Source of the DNA: an uncultured Eubacterium sp.
GTDB taxonomy: Bacteria; Bacillota; Clostridia; Oscillospirales; Acutalibacteraceae
Reading direction: 5' to 3'
Length of the DNA stretch: 64,000 bases
Assembly: GCA_910577195.1 (NCBI GenBank)
Contig: CAJTLP010000003.1
Location: 248,001-312,000, forward strand
A program made the translations under genes and the position numbers. Below are positions 34,009-43,066 of the stretch, one piece after another (position 1 is the first letter of the stretch; each line of letters opens with the position of its first letter). The notes below the pieces were generated by a model that was given only the letters and a program-made list of their open reading frames with translations, searched no databases and was not told the origin of the DNA.

Positions 34009-34881
34009 CTATTTTACAATTTTACAGCCCTTTGACACAGGCGTTGTAATTGCAATATCCTTTGCATAATCTGTAAGCTTTTCAGCAGCATTCTGCGCAT
34101 TTTCTTTACTGTCAAAAATACCGAAAACAGTCGGACCGCTGCCGCTCATACAAACACCGAGAGCACCGTTTTCACGCATAATGCTCTTCATATCCACTTT
34201 ATTAGGCACGTCAATAAACTGCTCAAAAACATTTTCCATACGTGATGCTATGTCAGCCAGATCCCTGCTCTGCATTGCACAGAGCATACCGAATTTATCA
34301 GGGGTATGTACCTTACCGCACTCATCAAACTGCTTGTAAGCAAAGGCGGTATTGACACCGACCTCAGGCTTTGCAATTAATATATAGCATTTTCTCAGCG
34401 GCTTAACCTTATTCAGAACATCACCTATGCCCTGTGCAAGAAGAGTACCGCCCTTGATACAGAACGGGACATCAGCACCAATCTTGACACCGATGGCGCA
34501 AAGTTCATCATCCGTAAGACCTGCATTTGTCAGCTCGTTAAGTGCAACAAGCACTCCTGCTCCGTCTGCACTGCCGCCTGCCATACCTGCCGCATGAGGT
34601 ATTCTTTTTACAATATCAATATGGATACCCTTGTTCTTTATTTTTGCTGCGTAAAAAAAGGCATCAGCTGCCTTATAGGCAATATTTTTATCATCAAGAG
34701 GGATATCATCAATATTACAGGTTATTGTTATTTTTTTTGAGTTTGTCTGCGATATGGTTATGGTATCATAAATACCTATGCTCTGCATAATCATAAACAA
34801 ATCATGATAGCCGTCAGTCCTTGTTGCCACAATATCAAGCATAAGATTTATTTTAGCGTATGCGTTAACTTTAATTTCCAT
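34009..34881 (-). CDS. ispE: 4-diphosphocytidyl-2-C-methyl-D-erythritol kinase IspE
   Basis: GHMP-family kinase of the non-mevalonate (MEP) isoprenoid pathway, phosphorylating CDP-ME at its 2-hydroxyl. It opens MEIKVNAYAKINLMLDI; the ATP loop is PHAAGMAGGSADGAG (about residues 91-105) and the C-terminal glycine motif is GVCMSGSGPTVFG. 290 residues from ATG 34881, which overlaps the aminotransferase stop by 11 bases and has GGAG in range; the longer upstream frame only reads the neighbouring gene. Confidence 0.96.
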   Translation of the reverse strand: MEIKVNAYAKINLMLDIVATRTDGYHDLFMIMQSIGIYDTITISQTNSKKITITCNIDDIPLDDKNIAYKAADAFFYAAKIKNKGIHIDIVKRIPHAAGMAGGSADGAGVLVALNELTNAGLTDDELCAIGVKIGADVPFCIKGGTLLAQGIGDVLNKVKPLRKCYILIAKPEVGVNTAFAYKQFDECGKVHTPDKFGMLCAMQSRDLADIASRMENVFEQFIDVPNKVDMKSIMRENGALGVCMSGSGPTVFGIFDSKENAQNAAEKLTDYAKDIAITTPVSKGCKIVK

Positions 34882-36058
34882 TGTCCACTCCAAGCTCTTT
34901 AATAAACTCTTCAATACGTCTCACTGCCTCACGTATATTCTCTATTGAATAACAATACGATACACGTATAAAGCCCTCACCGCATTCGCCGAAAGCGTTA
35001 CCGGGAATAACGGCAACACGCTTGCTCATAATGAGTCTTTCGCAGAATTCATCTGATGTCAGACCTGTTGATTTGATACAAGGGAAAATGTAAAATGCTC
35101 CCTCAGGCTCAAAGCAGTCAAGACCAATCTCACGAAAGGCATTAACCGTATATCGTCTGCGCATATCATAATCCTCACGCATTTTTTCAATATCACTGTC
35201 ACCATTTCTTAACGCTTCAATGGCAGCGTACTGAGAATTTGTAGGGGCAGACATAATAGCAAACTGATGTAATTTTGTCATCTGCTCTATAACAGGCTTG
35301 GGACCTAAGGCATAGCCAAGTCGCCAGCCTGTCATGGAATAGGTTTTTGAAAAGCCGTTTATAACGACTGTGCGTTCCTTCATTCCACTGATTGACGCAA
35401 TGGAAACGTGCTTCTGATCACCGTATGTGAGGGCACTGTATATCTCATCTGAAAGGACAAAAAGATTGTGTGCCTTAATCACCTTAGCAATTGCAACAAG
35501 GTCATCCTTACGCATTACCGCACCGGTTGGATTATTCGGAAACGGTAACACAAGGAGCTTAGTCTTGTCTGTAATGGCTTCCTCAAGCTCCTTAGCTGTC
35601 AAGCGGAAATTGTTTTCATTTTTTGTTTCAAGGGGTACAGCCACACCGCCGCACATTTCCACAATCGGCTTATAGCACACAAAGGAAGGCTCGACAATAA
35701 GAACCTCATCACCAGGAGCAATAATGGTTCTGATACACATATCAATACCCTCAGAGCCGCCGACTGTAACCAGCACCTCTCCAGAAGGATCATATTCAAT
35801 ATGATAATTATTTTTATAATGCTCGGCAATCTCACGTCTCAGTTCAATGAGACCTGCATTGGCAGTATATCTTGTTTTTCCGTATTCTAAGGTTTCAATA
35901 CCCGTTTTTCTTATGTGCCAGGGGGTAAGAAAATCAGGCTCACCAACACCGAGAGAAATCACGTTATCCATTTCCTCAGCAATGGAAAAGAATTTTCTGA
36001 TACCGCTGGGCTTGATATTAATGATTCGTTCATTTATAAAATCGTCGTAGTTAATCAA
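34871..36058 (-). CDS. Class I/II PLP aminotransferase
   Basis: 395 residues of the aspartate-aminotransferase fold. ISLGVGEPDF, ARYTANAGL-type TRYTANAGLIELR, PFPNNPTGAV, LSDEIYSALTY and the PLP lysine in GFSKTYSMTGWRLGYALG (about residue 233) are clear. The C-terminal arginine that binds the substrate carboxylate is in FIRVSYC. Relatives are annotated as PatA-like or aromatic/aspartate aminotransferases. The start is TTG 36058, overlapping the Lrp gene's TGA in a TTGA, after GGGGGA. Pairing with an Lrp regulator suggests amino-acid-responsive control. Confidence 0.9.
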   Translation of the reverse strand: MINYDDFINERIINIKPSGIRKFFSIAEEMDNVISLGVGEPDFLTPWHIRKTGIETLEYGKTRYTANAGLIELRREIAEHYKNNYHIEYDPSGEVLVTVGGSEGIDMCIRTIIAPGDEVLIVEPSFVCYKPIVEMCGGVAVPLETKNENNFRLTAKELEEAITDKTKLLVLPFPNNPTGAVMRKDDLVAIAKVIKAHNLFVLSDEIYSALTYGDQKHVSIASISGMKERTVVINGFSKTYSMTGWRLGYALGPKPVIEQMTKLHQFAIMSAPTNSQYAAIEALRNGDSDIEKMREDYDMRRRYTVNAFREIGLDCFEPEGAFYIFPCIKSTGLTSDEFCERLIMSKRVAVIPGNAFGECGEGFIRVSYCYSIENIREAVRRIEEFIKELGVDNGN

Positions 36059-36534
36059 AAGGAAATGTTCCCCCTATCGTCCTTCAAAGGCTTAGAGAAC
36101 ATAACTCCCTGCTCTTTAAATTTCTTTAAAATAAAATGGGTAGCCGTTGACATAACGCTGTCCATAGGGGCAAGACGGCTTGCAACAAACATTGCAACCT
36201 CCTGGAAGGACTTGTCCGTAACCATACAGCAAAGGTCAAAGCCGCCGCTCATAAGATAAACACTCTCAACCTCGTCAAGCTGAGCAATACGCTGTGCCAC
36301 CTCGTCAAAGCCGTGCTCAAATTTAGGGTGCACTTTAATTTCAATCAGTGCAGTAACCGTCTGAGAGTCTGTCATCTCTCCGTCAATCATTGCACGGTAT
36401 CCTTTAATTACACCGGTTTCCTCATATACACGAATTTTTTCCTCAACCGCTTTTTCATCCTCACCAAGCATAACCGCTATTTCCTGATTGCTGAGTCGCG
36501 GATTTTTTTCAATTAATGATAATAGCTTATCCAT
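36055..36534 (-). CDS. Lrp/AsnC-family transcriptional regulator
   Basis: 159 residues. An N-terminal winged helix-turn-helix (LSLIEKNPRLSNQEIAVMLG) is joined to a RAM/ACT-like effector domain (VTALIEIKVHPKFEHGFDEVA). Members bind amino acids and often control the neighbouring aminotransferase. Here it overlaps that gene by four bases. GAGGT precedes its ATG. Confidence 0.93.
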   Translation of the reverse strand: MDKLLSLIEKNPRLSNQEIAVMLGEDEKAVEEKIRVYEETGVIKGYRAMIDGEMTDSQTVTALIEIKVHPKFEHGFDEVAQRIAQLDEVESVYLMSGGFDLCCMVTDKSFQEVAMFVASRLAPMDSVMSTATHFILKKFKEQGVMFSKPLKDDRGNISF

Positions 36535-36543
36535 AAAATTACC

Positions 36544-37353
36544 TCACTCTATCGGCATCAGCACAGGCTGATGGTTTTTAAATATTGTAACACTCTGAAA
36601 GCCTGATTCATAGGCAATCTTAAGTCCTGCATCAACACCCTGTCCAACCTTTTGGGCATAGTGTGAATCCGAACCGACGGTAATATATTTACCGCCCACC
36701 TCCTTAAAGCGTTTTACAAAGCTTATATTCGGAAGTGTATCCTGCATTTCCATAAAAAGACCGGAAGTATTAATTTCAAGTGCTTTATCCTTTTTTGCAA
36801 GATTTTCAAAAATGCTGTCGATTACATCCGTAAATCTTGACATATCAACATCAAGCTTTTCCCTTGCCACAATATAACGCAAAGGATATGTAAGATGTGC
36901 AAGAGAATCAAACATTCCCCATTCGGTAAGACTTAAAAGGTCACTGAAATACTGATTCAAAAGCGCATACACATCATACTGCTTGTAATCCAGAAAATAG
37001 AAATCCTCCATATTTTCAAGATTATGAAGCGATCCTAATACAAAATCATAGGCATAGTTATCATAAACATATTGAGTAAGCTCTTTACGGTATATACCCT
37101 GACCGATTTCAATCCCCTTTAAAACGCAAAGGCAGTCCTTATATTTTTCCTGCATCTGCAAAAGCATATCAAACTGAGGGGAGCAAAGCGCATCAAGCTT
37201 TAAATCCCTGCCGTCAATATCGCAGTGATCTGTGATGGCAAGTACCTTTATGCCCTTATCAGCTGCACTTTTACAAAGCTCGTCACAGGCATCATTTCCG
37301 TCAAAGCTGAAAAGGCTGTGCGTATGCAGGTCAACCTTATTATAAAACTCCAC
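36544..37353 (-). CDS. PHP-domain phosphatase (histidinol-phosphatase-like)
   Basis: 269 residues with the metal-binding PHP motifs: VDLHTHSLFSFDGND (residues 8-22), AITDHCDIDG, LKGIEIGQG, GSLHNL and, near the end, TVGSDSHYAQKVG. It could be a HisK-type histidinol phosphatase or another PHP phosphoesterase; no other his genes are nearby. The start is GTG 37353 with AAGGAAGG upstream. Nine bases separate it from the Lrp gene, so it probably heads the operon. Confidence 0.85.
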   Translation of the reverse strand: MEFYNKVDLHTHSLFSFDGNDACDELCKSAADKGIKVLAITDHCDIDGRDLKLDALCSPQFDMLLQMQEKYKDCLCVLKGIEIGQGIYRKELTQYVYDNYAYDFVLGSLHNLENMEDFYFLDYKQYDVYALLNQYFSDLLSLTEWGMFDSLAHLTYPLRYIVAREKLDVDMSRFTDVIDSIFENLAKKDKALEINTSGLFMEMQDTLPNISFVKRFKEVGGKYITVGSDSHYAQKVGQGVDAGLKIAYESGFQSVTIFKNHQPVLMPIE

Positions 37354-37446
37354 AAATTTTCCTTCCTTACTTTATATAGAATTTTACAATGAATGAGATT
37401 ATTTTACCACATATTAAAAAAAAATAAAATATATTTCTGTACTTTA

Positions 37447-37475
37447 TTGAAAAAAGTTTATTACTCTGTTATAAT
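37447..37475 (+). promoter_or_regulatory. Sigma-A promoter of the ACT-PFL operon
   Basis: TTGAAA (37447-37452), 17-base spacer, TATAAT (37470-37475) preceded by TGT (extended -10), 44 bases before the start codon. Confidence 0.85.
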
Positions 37476-37519
37476 TTTTACAGTTTACTAAATAATTATT
37501 AATTTATGGAGGCGCAGAT

Positions 37520-37789
37520 ATGAGAGCGGTTATTACAGTTGTTGGTAAGGACACAGTCGGAATCCTTGCAAAAGTGTCTGACATTTGTGCAAAAAGCAAC
37601 ATCAATATTACAGAAGTATCACAGACCGTTATGGAGGATATGTTCTGTATGATTATGATGGCAGATATTTCAAAGAGCAGTGTGGAATTCACAAAATTTG
37701 CTGACGAGCTTTCAGCATATGGTGATGAGAACGGACTTTCCATTCACGCAATGCACGAAGATATTTTTAACTCAATGCACAGAATTTAG
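37520..37789 (+). CDS. ACT-domain protein, UPF0237/GcvR-like
   Basis: 89-residue stand-alone ACT domain (MRAVITVVGKDTVGILAKVSD...), a fold that binds amino acids or other small ligands. It is nearly always found next to a PFL-family gene in Firmicutes, as here (12 bases before it). GGAGG precedes the ATG. It is probably a regulatory partner of the next protein; the ligand is unknown. Confidence 0.93.
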   Translation: MRAVITVVGKDTVGILAKVSDICAKSNINITEVSQTVMEDMFCMIMMADISKSSVEFTKFADELSAYGDENGLSIHAMHEDIFNSMHRI

Positions 37790-37801
37790 GAGGAAAAATC
37801 C

Positions 37802-39157
37802 TTGATTAATACAAATGATATTCTTGAAACCATAAGAATGATACAAGACGAATGTCTTGACATACGTACAACAACAATGGGAATTTCTCTTCTTGACTGT
37901 GCGGATTCAGACATTGACAAATCCTGTCAGAAAGTATACGACAAAATCTGTACAAAGGCTGAAAAGCTTGTTGAAACAGGTGAACAGATTGAAAAGGAAT
38001 ACGGTATTCCGATTATTAATAAGCGTGTCAGCGTTACCCCCATTGCTTTGCTTGCAGGTGTAAGCAGCGGTGATCCGGTAAAATATGCACTTACGCTTGA
38101 AAAGGCTGCAAGAACAATCGGCGTTAACTTCATTGGCGGTTATAGTGCACTTGTACAAAAGGGCTTTGCTGCTGGTGATTTAGAGCTTATCAACTCTATC
38201 CCTCAGGCTCTTGCACAGACACAGCACATCTGCTCTTCAGTGAATATCGGTTCAACGAAAGCAGGCATTAATCTTGATGCTGTTAAGATTATGGGTCAGA
38301 AGGTCAAGGAAGCTGCTGAGCTTACAAAGGATGACGACTGCATAGCTGCAGGCAAGCTCGTTGTATTCTGCAATGCTCCTGAGGATAATCCATTCATGGC
38401 AGGTGCTTTTCATGGCGTATCTGAGCCTGACTGCGTAATCAATGTCGGCGTATCAGGTCCGGGTGTTGTAAGAAGTGCCATATCAAAGCACCCTGAATAT
38501 TCAATCAATGAAGTGGCTGAGCTTATCAAAAAGACAGCATTCAAAATCACAAGAATGGGTCAGCTTGTAGGTGTTGAAGCATCCAAGCGTTTAGGTGTAC
38601 CTTTCGGTATTGTTGACTTATCCCTTGCACCTACTCCTGCAGTCGGTGACTCCGTTGCGCACATTCTCGAGGAAATCGGTCTCGAGCAGTGCGGCGGTGC
38701 AGGAACGACTGCTTGTCTTGCAATGCTTAACGACGCTGTAAAAAAAGGCGGTGTTATGGCATCATCAAGTGTCGGCGGTCTTTCAGGTGCATTTATCCCT
38801 GTTTCTGAGGATGCAGGTATGATTGATGCAGCAAGGTCAGGTGCACTCACCATAGAAAAACTCGAGGCAATGACTGCAGTATGCTCTGTAGGTCTTGATA
38901 TGATTGTTGTACCGGGAAATACAACTGCTGAAGTTATCAGCGGAATTATTGCGGATGAAGCAGCAATCGGTATGGTAAACGGCAAAACAACTGCTGTCAG
39001 AATCATTCCTGCTGTCGGAAAAGATATTGGCGATGAGCTTGAATTCGGCGGTCTGCTTGGTTCAGGACCTGTTATGCCGGTTAACACAAAATCCCCTGCT
39101 CAGTTTATTAACAGAGGAGGAAAAATACCGGCTCCGCTTCACAGCCTTAAAAACTAA
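37802..39157 (+). CDS. PFL family protein UPF0210 (DUF711)
   Basis: 451-residue conserved protein of unknown function with weak resemblance to pyruvate formate-lyase folds. It contains GVSGPGVVRSAI, the GCxG-like block LEQCGGAGTTACLAML and a C-terminal NRGGKIPAPLHSLKN typical of the family. The start is TTG 37802, with AGGAGG eight bases upstream. It forms an operon with the ACT protein and is very widely conserved in anaerobes, but no reaction is established. Confidence 0.93.
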   Translation: MINTNDILETIRMIQDECLDIRTTTMGISLLDCADSDIDKSCQKVYDKICTKAEKLVETGEQIEKEYGIPIINKRVSVTPIALLAGVSSGDPVKYALTLEKAARTIGVNFIGGYSALVQKGFAAGDLELINSIPQALAQTQHICSSVNIGSTKAGINLDAVKIMGQKVKEAAELTKDDDCIAAGKLVVFCNAPEDNPFMAGAFHGVSEPDCVINVGVSGPGVVRSAISKHPEYSINEVAELIKKTAFKITRMGQLVGVEASKRLGVPFGIVDLSLAPTPAVGDSVAHILEEIGLEQCGGAGTTACLAMLNDAVKKGGVMASSSVGGLSGAFIPVSEDAGMIDAARSGALTIEKLEAMTAVCSVGLDMIVVPGNTTAEVISGIIADEAAIGMVNGKTTAVRIIPAVGKDIGDELEFGGLLGSGPVMPVNTKSPAQFINRGGKIPAPLHSLKN

Positions 39158-39174
39158 ATACACTTAAAATAACA

Positions 39175-39236
39175 AAAACACCTTTGCATTAGCTGAGATT
39201 CTTGACAGAGAACACAGTCTTTTACAAAGGTGTTTT
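39175..39236 (+). terminator. Terminator-like hairpin after the PFL gene
   Basis: Twelve-base stem AAAACACCTTTG/CAAAGGTGTTTT flanking a long 38-base loop, followed by ATTATTAT. The long loop is unusual for an intrinsic terminator. Confidence 0.55.
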
Positions 39237-39265
39237 ATTATTATCAGGTATTTTTCCGCGAAAAA

Positions 39266-39290
39266 AACACCCTTGCATTGCAAGGGTGTT
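39266..39290 (-). terminator. Terminator after the Lys/Ala-rich membrane gene
   Basis: Perfect 11-base stem AACACCCTTGC/GCAAGGGTGTT with an ATT loop, followed on the minus strand by TTTTTTCGCGG. Confidence 0.9.
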
Positions 39291-39302
39291 CATTTTTATA
39301 GA

Positions 39303-40178
39303 TTAGTTATTCCAGTTGAATTGGTCTGTATTATTGAATGAAAGCGGTGTATATTCGCCGTTATGGCAATAGTAAGCAGCTGAAAGCTTAACAGCAACTG
39401 CAAATGTCTTGCCTTCACAAGTGAACATATAGCAATCTGCACCATTAATCTTCTCAATTCTGTTATTATAAGAAATTGAGCCGTTTGATGGATCACTGCT
39501 ATAACCAAGATTACCCCAATTATCACTGAGTGTCTGCTTTAAGTAAAGCTTAGCGTCAGCAATGCTGTAATCAGGTGTTGTTGTGATTTCGTGCGGATTA
39601 GAATACAAATTATATACAACAGGTTCTTTCGTACCCTCTGCTGTTGTTGTTTCAGGTCCGATAGGCTGATAGTTATAGCTTACAAACATAATCATAAAGT
39701 AAACAAGGAACCAGATAAGAAGAACAAGAATAATTGTTAAAATGATTTTTCCTGCCTTATTTCCGCTTACAGCTGTAGCAGCAAATTCCTCTTCAGTAGG
39801 AATCGCAACCGGAACAAACGGCTTGCCCTTCTTAGCACATTTCTTTTCAGTCTGTGCATTTTTCTTTTCAAGTTTCTTTATGTAACTTGCATAGGCTTTT
39901 TTCATAGCCTTTTCAGCTTTGATTTCACCCTTAGTCTGGAATTCCTCAATAGCCGGAATCGCAATAGGTGTGAAATTTTTGCCGTCCTGTTTTGCCTTAG
40001 CCTGTAATTTCTGATTCTTTTTATCAGTATCTTTTACAAACTTTTCGTAATCCTTGGCGTGTTTTTTATCTGCCTTAGCCTTTGCCTTAGCTGCAGCAGC
40101 CTGCGCCTTTACATTTTTCTTTTCCTGCTTAGCTTCCTTTTTAGCAAGCTTTTTAGCATTTTTCTCTTCTTTACTCAA
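39303..40178 (-). CDS. Lys/Ala-rich single-pass membrane protein with internal duplication
   Basis: 291 residues, TTG start after AAGGGGG. The cytoplasmic N-terminal 145 residues are very rich in Lys, Ala and Glu and predicted to be helical. They contain two copies of a unit ending GKNFTPIAIPAIEEF (about 67-81) and GKPFVPVAIPTEEEF (about 117-131). One transmembrane helix (IILTIILVLLIWFLVYFMIMF, about 146-166) leads to a short Thr-rich linker and an extracytoplasmic domain with SNGSISYNNRIEKINGADCYMF. No family is recognised. Its own promoter and terminator flank it. The basic helical half could bind nucleic acid or ribosomes (speculation). Confidence 0.75.
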   Translation of the reverse strand: MSKEEKNAKKLAKKEAKQEKKNVKAQAAAAKAKAKADKKHAKDYEKFVKDTDKKNQKLQAKAKQDGKNFTPIAIPAIEEFQTKGEIKAEKAMKKAYASYIKKLEKKNAQTEKKCAKKGKPFVPVAIPTEEEFAATAVSGNKAGKIILTIILVLLIWFLVYFMIMFVSYNYQPIGPETTTAEGTKEPVVYNLYSNPHEITTTPDYSIADAKLYLKQTLSDNWGNLGYSSDPSNGSISYNNRIEKINGADCYMFTCEGKTFAVAVKLSAAYYCHNGEYTPLSFNNTDQFNWNN

Positions 40179-40207
40179 GGCATTAACCCCCTTATAAGTC
40201 TGTATCT

Positions 40208-40236
40208 AATATAACATAATAAATATAAAATTTCAA
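40208..40236 (-). promoter_or_regulatory. Promoter of the Lys/Ala-rich membrane gene
   Basis: Minus strand TTGAAA (40236-40231), 17-base spacer, TATATT (40213-40208) preceded by TGT. Confidence 0.75.
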
Positions 40237-40345
40237 TAAAAATTTTTTCATAAATAGCCATATTTTATGAACAAATTGTAAACATTGCAACAATATAGTG
40301 TATATTCATAGTATTTTGTTGGAATAGTTTATTAACAAAGTGTGA

Positions 40346-41527
40346 TTATTTGTTATTTTCCAATAAATTTTTCACTTCAAAAACTGACATCTTTTTTTCG
40401 TCTGCAATTCTTTTCAAATCGTCAAATTCATACTTTATTTTTTCTACACCAAATCCGGATGAGCATTTTGCACGAATCTCTCCTAAAGGGGATTTTATAA
40501 GCTCCTCTTTTCTGTCAAGCACATATCTTTTGCAGATATGCTCACGTATACCAATTGTTGCGGTATATTTGAAAATACATTTTATTATATTCTTCTTATT
40601 CTCTTCCCTGCACAGTACGGTAATAACTGTACCTAATCTGCCCTTTTTCATATATACAGGCTGTGTATATACGTCGAGTGCATCTGAGGAAAAAAGCTTT
40701 TCACAGGCAAAGGACAATTCCTCTGCAGTCATATCATCAACATTGCATACAAGCTCAATCACCTCATCAGAAGAATTATTTTCTGTTTCACCAAAAAAAG
40801 CTCTTATACAGTTTGCCTGTTCAAATTCCTTGCTGCCTGCACCATAGCCTATTGATTTTACTGTCATTTCAGGCATATCGGAAAAATCATTTGCAAAGGT
40901 CTTAAGTATAGCCGCACCTGTCGGAGTACAAAGTTCACCGCTGATATTGCTTTTATAATATGGTATACCGATCAGTATCTGTGCAGTTGCAGGCGCAGGA
41001 ACAGGCACTAAACCGTGTGCACATCTGACCGTACCGCTTCCGACGTTTATCGGAGAAACTACAATTTTATCTGCATTCAAGCCTTCAATAAGAAAGCAAC
41101 AAACAACAACATCGGCTATTGCATCAAGCATACCAAGCTCGTGAAAATGAACCATTGATACATCGGTATTATGCACCTTACTCTCTGCAGCGGCAATGGT
41201 GTTGTAGACTGACTTTGATTTTTCCTTTACGTTATCGGAAATATTAAGGCTGTCGATTATCTCATAAACATTGGATAAGGTAAAATGCTGATGAGAGGCA
41301 TTATGTGTATAATTGTGACTCTCCTCCTCACCGGCAATCACAACGTGTACCTTTGTGCAGGAAATACCGCAGGTAACAGTATTATCAAAGCTGATGCTTG
41401 TATGAGGCAAACCGATTGAATGAATACATTCAAGAGCAGTTTCCTTATCCTCCGTAAGCTCCCACAGTGCAGCCATAAGCATATCCCCTGCTGCACCCAT
41501 ATTGCATTCCAAAAATAGTGTTTTCAT
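40346..41527 (-). CDS. larC: Nickel-pincer cofactor biosynthesis protein LarC
   Basis: CTP-dependent cyclometallase that inserts nickel into the pyridinium bis-thiocarboxylate intermediate. 393 residues from ATG 41527, with GAGG nine bases upstream. It starts MKTLFLECNMGAAGDML, with the family blocks VHFHELGMLDAIADVV and GELCTPTGAAIL, the nickel-rich His stretch (HNYTHNASHQH) and the C-terminal CTP domain (VCNVDDMTAEEL). It is encoded as one continuous frame, unlike some species that make LarC by programmed frameshift. It follows larB by eight bases. Confidence 0.95.
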   Translation of the reverse strand: MKTLFLECNMGAAGDMLMAALWELTEDKETALECIHSIGLPHTSISFDNTVTCGISCTKVHVVIAGEEESHNYTHNASHQHFTLSNVYEIIDSLNISDNVKEKSKSVYNTIAAAESKVHNTDVSMVHFHELGMLDAIADVVVCCFLIEGLNADKIVVSPINVGSGTVRCAHGLVPVPAPATAQILIGIPYYKSNISGELCTPTGAAILKTFANDFSDMPEMTVKSIGYGAGSKEFEQANCIRAFFGETENNSSDEVIELVCNVDDMTAEELSFACEKLFSSDALDVYTQPVYMKKGRLGTVITVLCREENKKNIIKCIFKYTATIGIREHICKRYVLDRKEELIKSPLGEIRAKCSSGFGVEKIKYEFDDLKRIADEKKMSVFEVKNLLENNK

Positions 41528-41535
41528 ATTTGTCC

Positions 41536-42285
41536 TCAAATTTTATTAATCATATTTGCAAGGTAACCTGCACCAAAGCCGTTATCAATATTAACAACAC
41601 TGACACCGCTTGCACAGGAATTAAGCATTGACAGAAGCGCAGAGAGTCCGCCGAAATTGGCACCATAGCCCACTGAGGTAGGCACTGCAATAACAGGGCA
41701 GTCAACCATACCGCCCACAACGCTTGCCAGTGCGCCTTCCATACCTGCAACAGCAACAACTACCTTAGCCGTAGCAAGCTCATCCATACTGTTTATAAGA
41801 CGATGCACACCTGATACACCCACATCATAAAGACGAAATACATTACTGCCGTAAAATTCAGCGGTGAGAGCAGCCTCTTCCGCAACAGGTATATCACTTG
41901 TACCACCTGTGGCTATAACAATCTTTCCGATTTTATTCTCGTTTGGTAATTTTTCTCCTGCTATTCCCACTTTTGAAAGTTCATCGTAAAAAATCGGTAC
42001 TTCCTTTGATACATATTCATATGCCTCTTTGCCCATTCTTGTTATAAGCACTGATTTTTCACCATGCTCCAGCATTGCCAAAACAATTTTAAGTATCTGT
42101 TCCTTTGTCTTACCTGCACCGTAAATCACCTCAGCCGCACCCTGACGCACGCCTCTGTGGTGATCAACTTTAGCAAAACCCAAGTCCTCAAAGGGCTCGG
42201 TTTTAAATTTCACTGCAGCATCCTCAGCAGATATCTTTCCCTGTGCCACATCATCAAGTATTGACTTTAGCTCATCCTTGTTCAT
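41536..42285 (-). CDS. larB: Nickel-pincer cofactor biosynthesis protein LarB
   Basis: Carboxylates and hydrolyses nicotinic acid adenine dinucleotide to start the nickel-pincer cofactor. 249 residues from ATG 42285; the longer frame includes an upstream ATT. VIYGAGKTKEQIL and the PurE-like core IATGGTSDIPVAEEAA, VAGMEGALASVVGG and VIAVPTSVGYGANFGG are characteristic. Its start lies within larE, overlapping by 14 bases. Confidence 0.95.
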   Translation of the reverse strand: MNKDELKSILDDVAQGKISAEDAAVKFKTEPFEDLGFAKVDHHRGVRQGAAEVIYGAGKTKEQILKIVLAMLEHGEKSVLITRMGKEAYEYVSKEVPIFYDELSKVGIAGEKLPNENKIGKIVIATGGTSDIPVAEEAALTAEFYGSNVFRLYDVGVSGVHRLINSMDELATAKVVVAVAGMEGALASVVGGMVDCPVIAVPTSVGYGANFGGLSALLSMLNSCASGVSVVNIDNGFGAGYLANMINKI

Positions 42286-43033
42286 TATTATCACGTACCT
42301 TTAAATCAAGAAGTATATCATCATAATACTGACCGATTTTATTAAGAATCTTTTTTCTGTTATGTAACAGCCTTTCAATATCATTATCTGTAATCTGCAG
42401 CTTTGCACTGCCATTGAAATATCTTATTCTGAAATCGAAAAATCCAAGCTTAAACAGTTCATTTTCAGCCTTTTCGGTTTTAACAAGGATTTCTTTTGTA
42501 ATCCTTGTTCCTGTCGGTATACGTGTTGCAAGGCAGGCATAGGATGGTTTGTCAGCAACAGGAAGTGCGTTTTCACGTGCAATTTCACGCACTGTCTGTT
42601 TATCAATGCCACAGAGTCTGAGGGGTGAGAAAACGCCTGACTCTTTCAATGCCTTATAGCCTGCTCTGTCCTCGATATCATCAGACGCATTCGTGCCCTC
42701 AACAACAGCATCAGCACCGACCGACTCCGCAAACTCTGCTATTTTTGAAAATATATTTTTTTTACAGAAATAGCATCTTTCAGATGAATTTGCAATTATA
42801 TTTTCATTATTCAGAACATCCACATTTAATATCATCAATTTCTGATTCAGTAAATTGCAGATTTCAACTGCATCTTTCTGCTCAAATTCAGGTTGAAAAT
42901 CACTTTTCACAAAGCAGGCATAAACCTTTTCGGCATACCTTTTTGCAAGTAAAAGAAGCACAGCGGAATCTACACCGCCTGAAAGTGCAACTGCAACCGT
43001 CTTATGTAATTTAAAAAATTCTTTTATTTCCAT
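42272..43033 (-). CDS. larE: ATP-dependent sacrificial sulfur transferase LarE
   Basis: Adenylates the cofactor precursor and donates sulfur from its own cysteine. 253 residues from ATG 43033 (AGGA eight bases upstream). The PP-loop is VALSGGVDSAVLL. The Cys in PSYACLATRIPTG (residue 167 from this start) occupies the place of the sacrificial Cys176 of Lactiplantibacillus LarE. The RCYFCKKNIF pair is also conserved. LarE, LarB and LarC together should make the complete cofactor, yet no LarA-type racemase is encoded in this window. The gene follows the GH20 gene by 33 bases. Confidence 0.93.
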   Translation of the reverse strand: MEIKEFFKLHKTVAVALSGGVDSAVLLLLAKRYAEKVYACFVKSDFQPEFEQKDAVEICNLLNQKLMILNVDVLNNENIIANSSERCYFCKKNIFSKIAEFAESVGADAVVEGTNASDDIEDRAGYKALKESGVFSPLRLCGIDKQTVREIARENALPVADKPSYACLATRIPTGTRITKEILVKTEKAENELFKLGFFDFRIRYFNGSAKLQITDNDIERLLHNRKKILNKIGQYYDDILLDLKVRDNNEQG

Positions 43034-43066
43034 ATCATTATCCTGATATTTATATATCAAATATCA

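Noticed and set aside
38560..39087. 175-codon minus-strand frame
   Set aside because: Antisense shadow of the PFL-family gene; no SD or promoter.
40250..40345. Possible terminator after larC (AACAAA...TTTGTT)
   Set aside because: Six-base AT-only stem that overlaps the stop codon; too weak to call.
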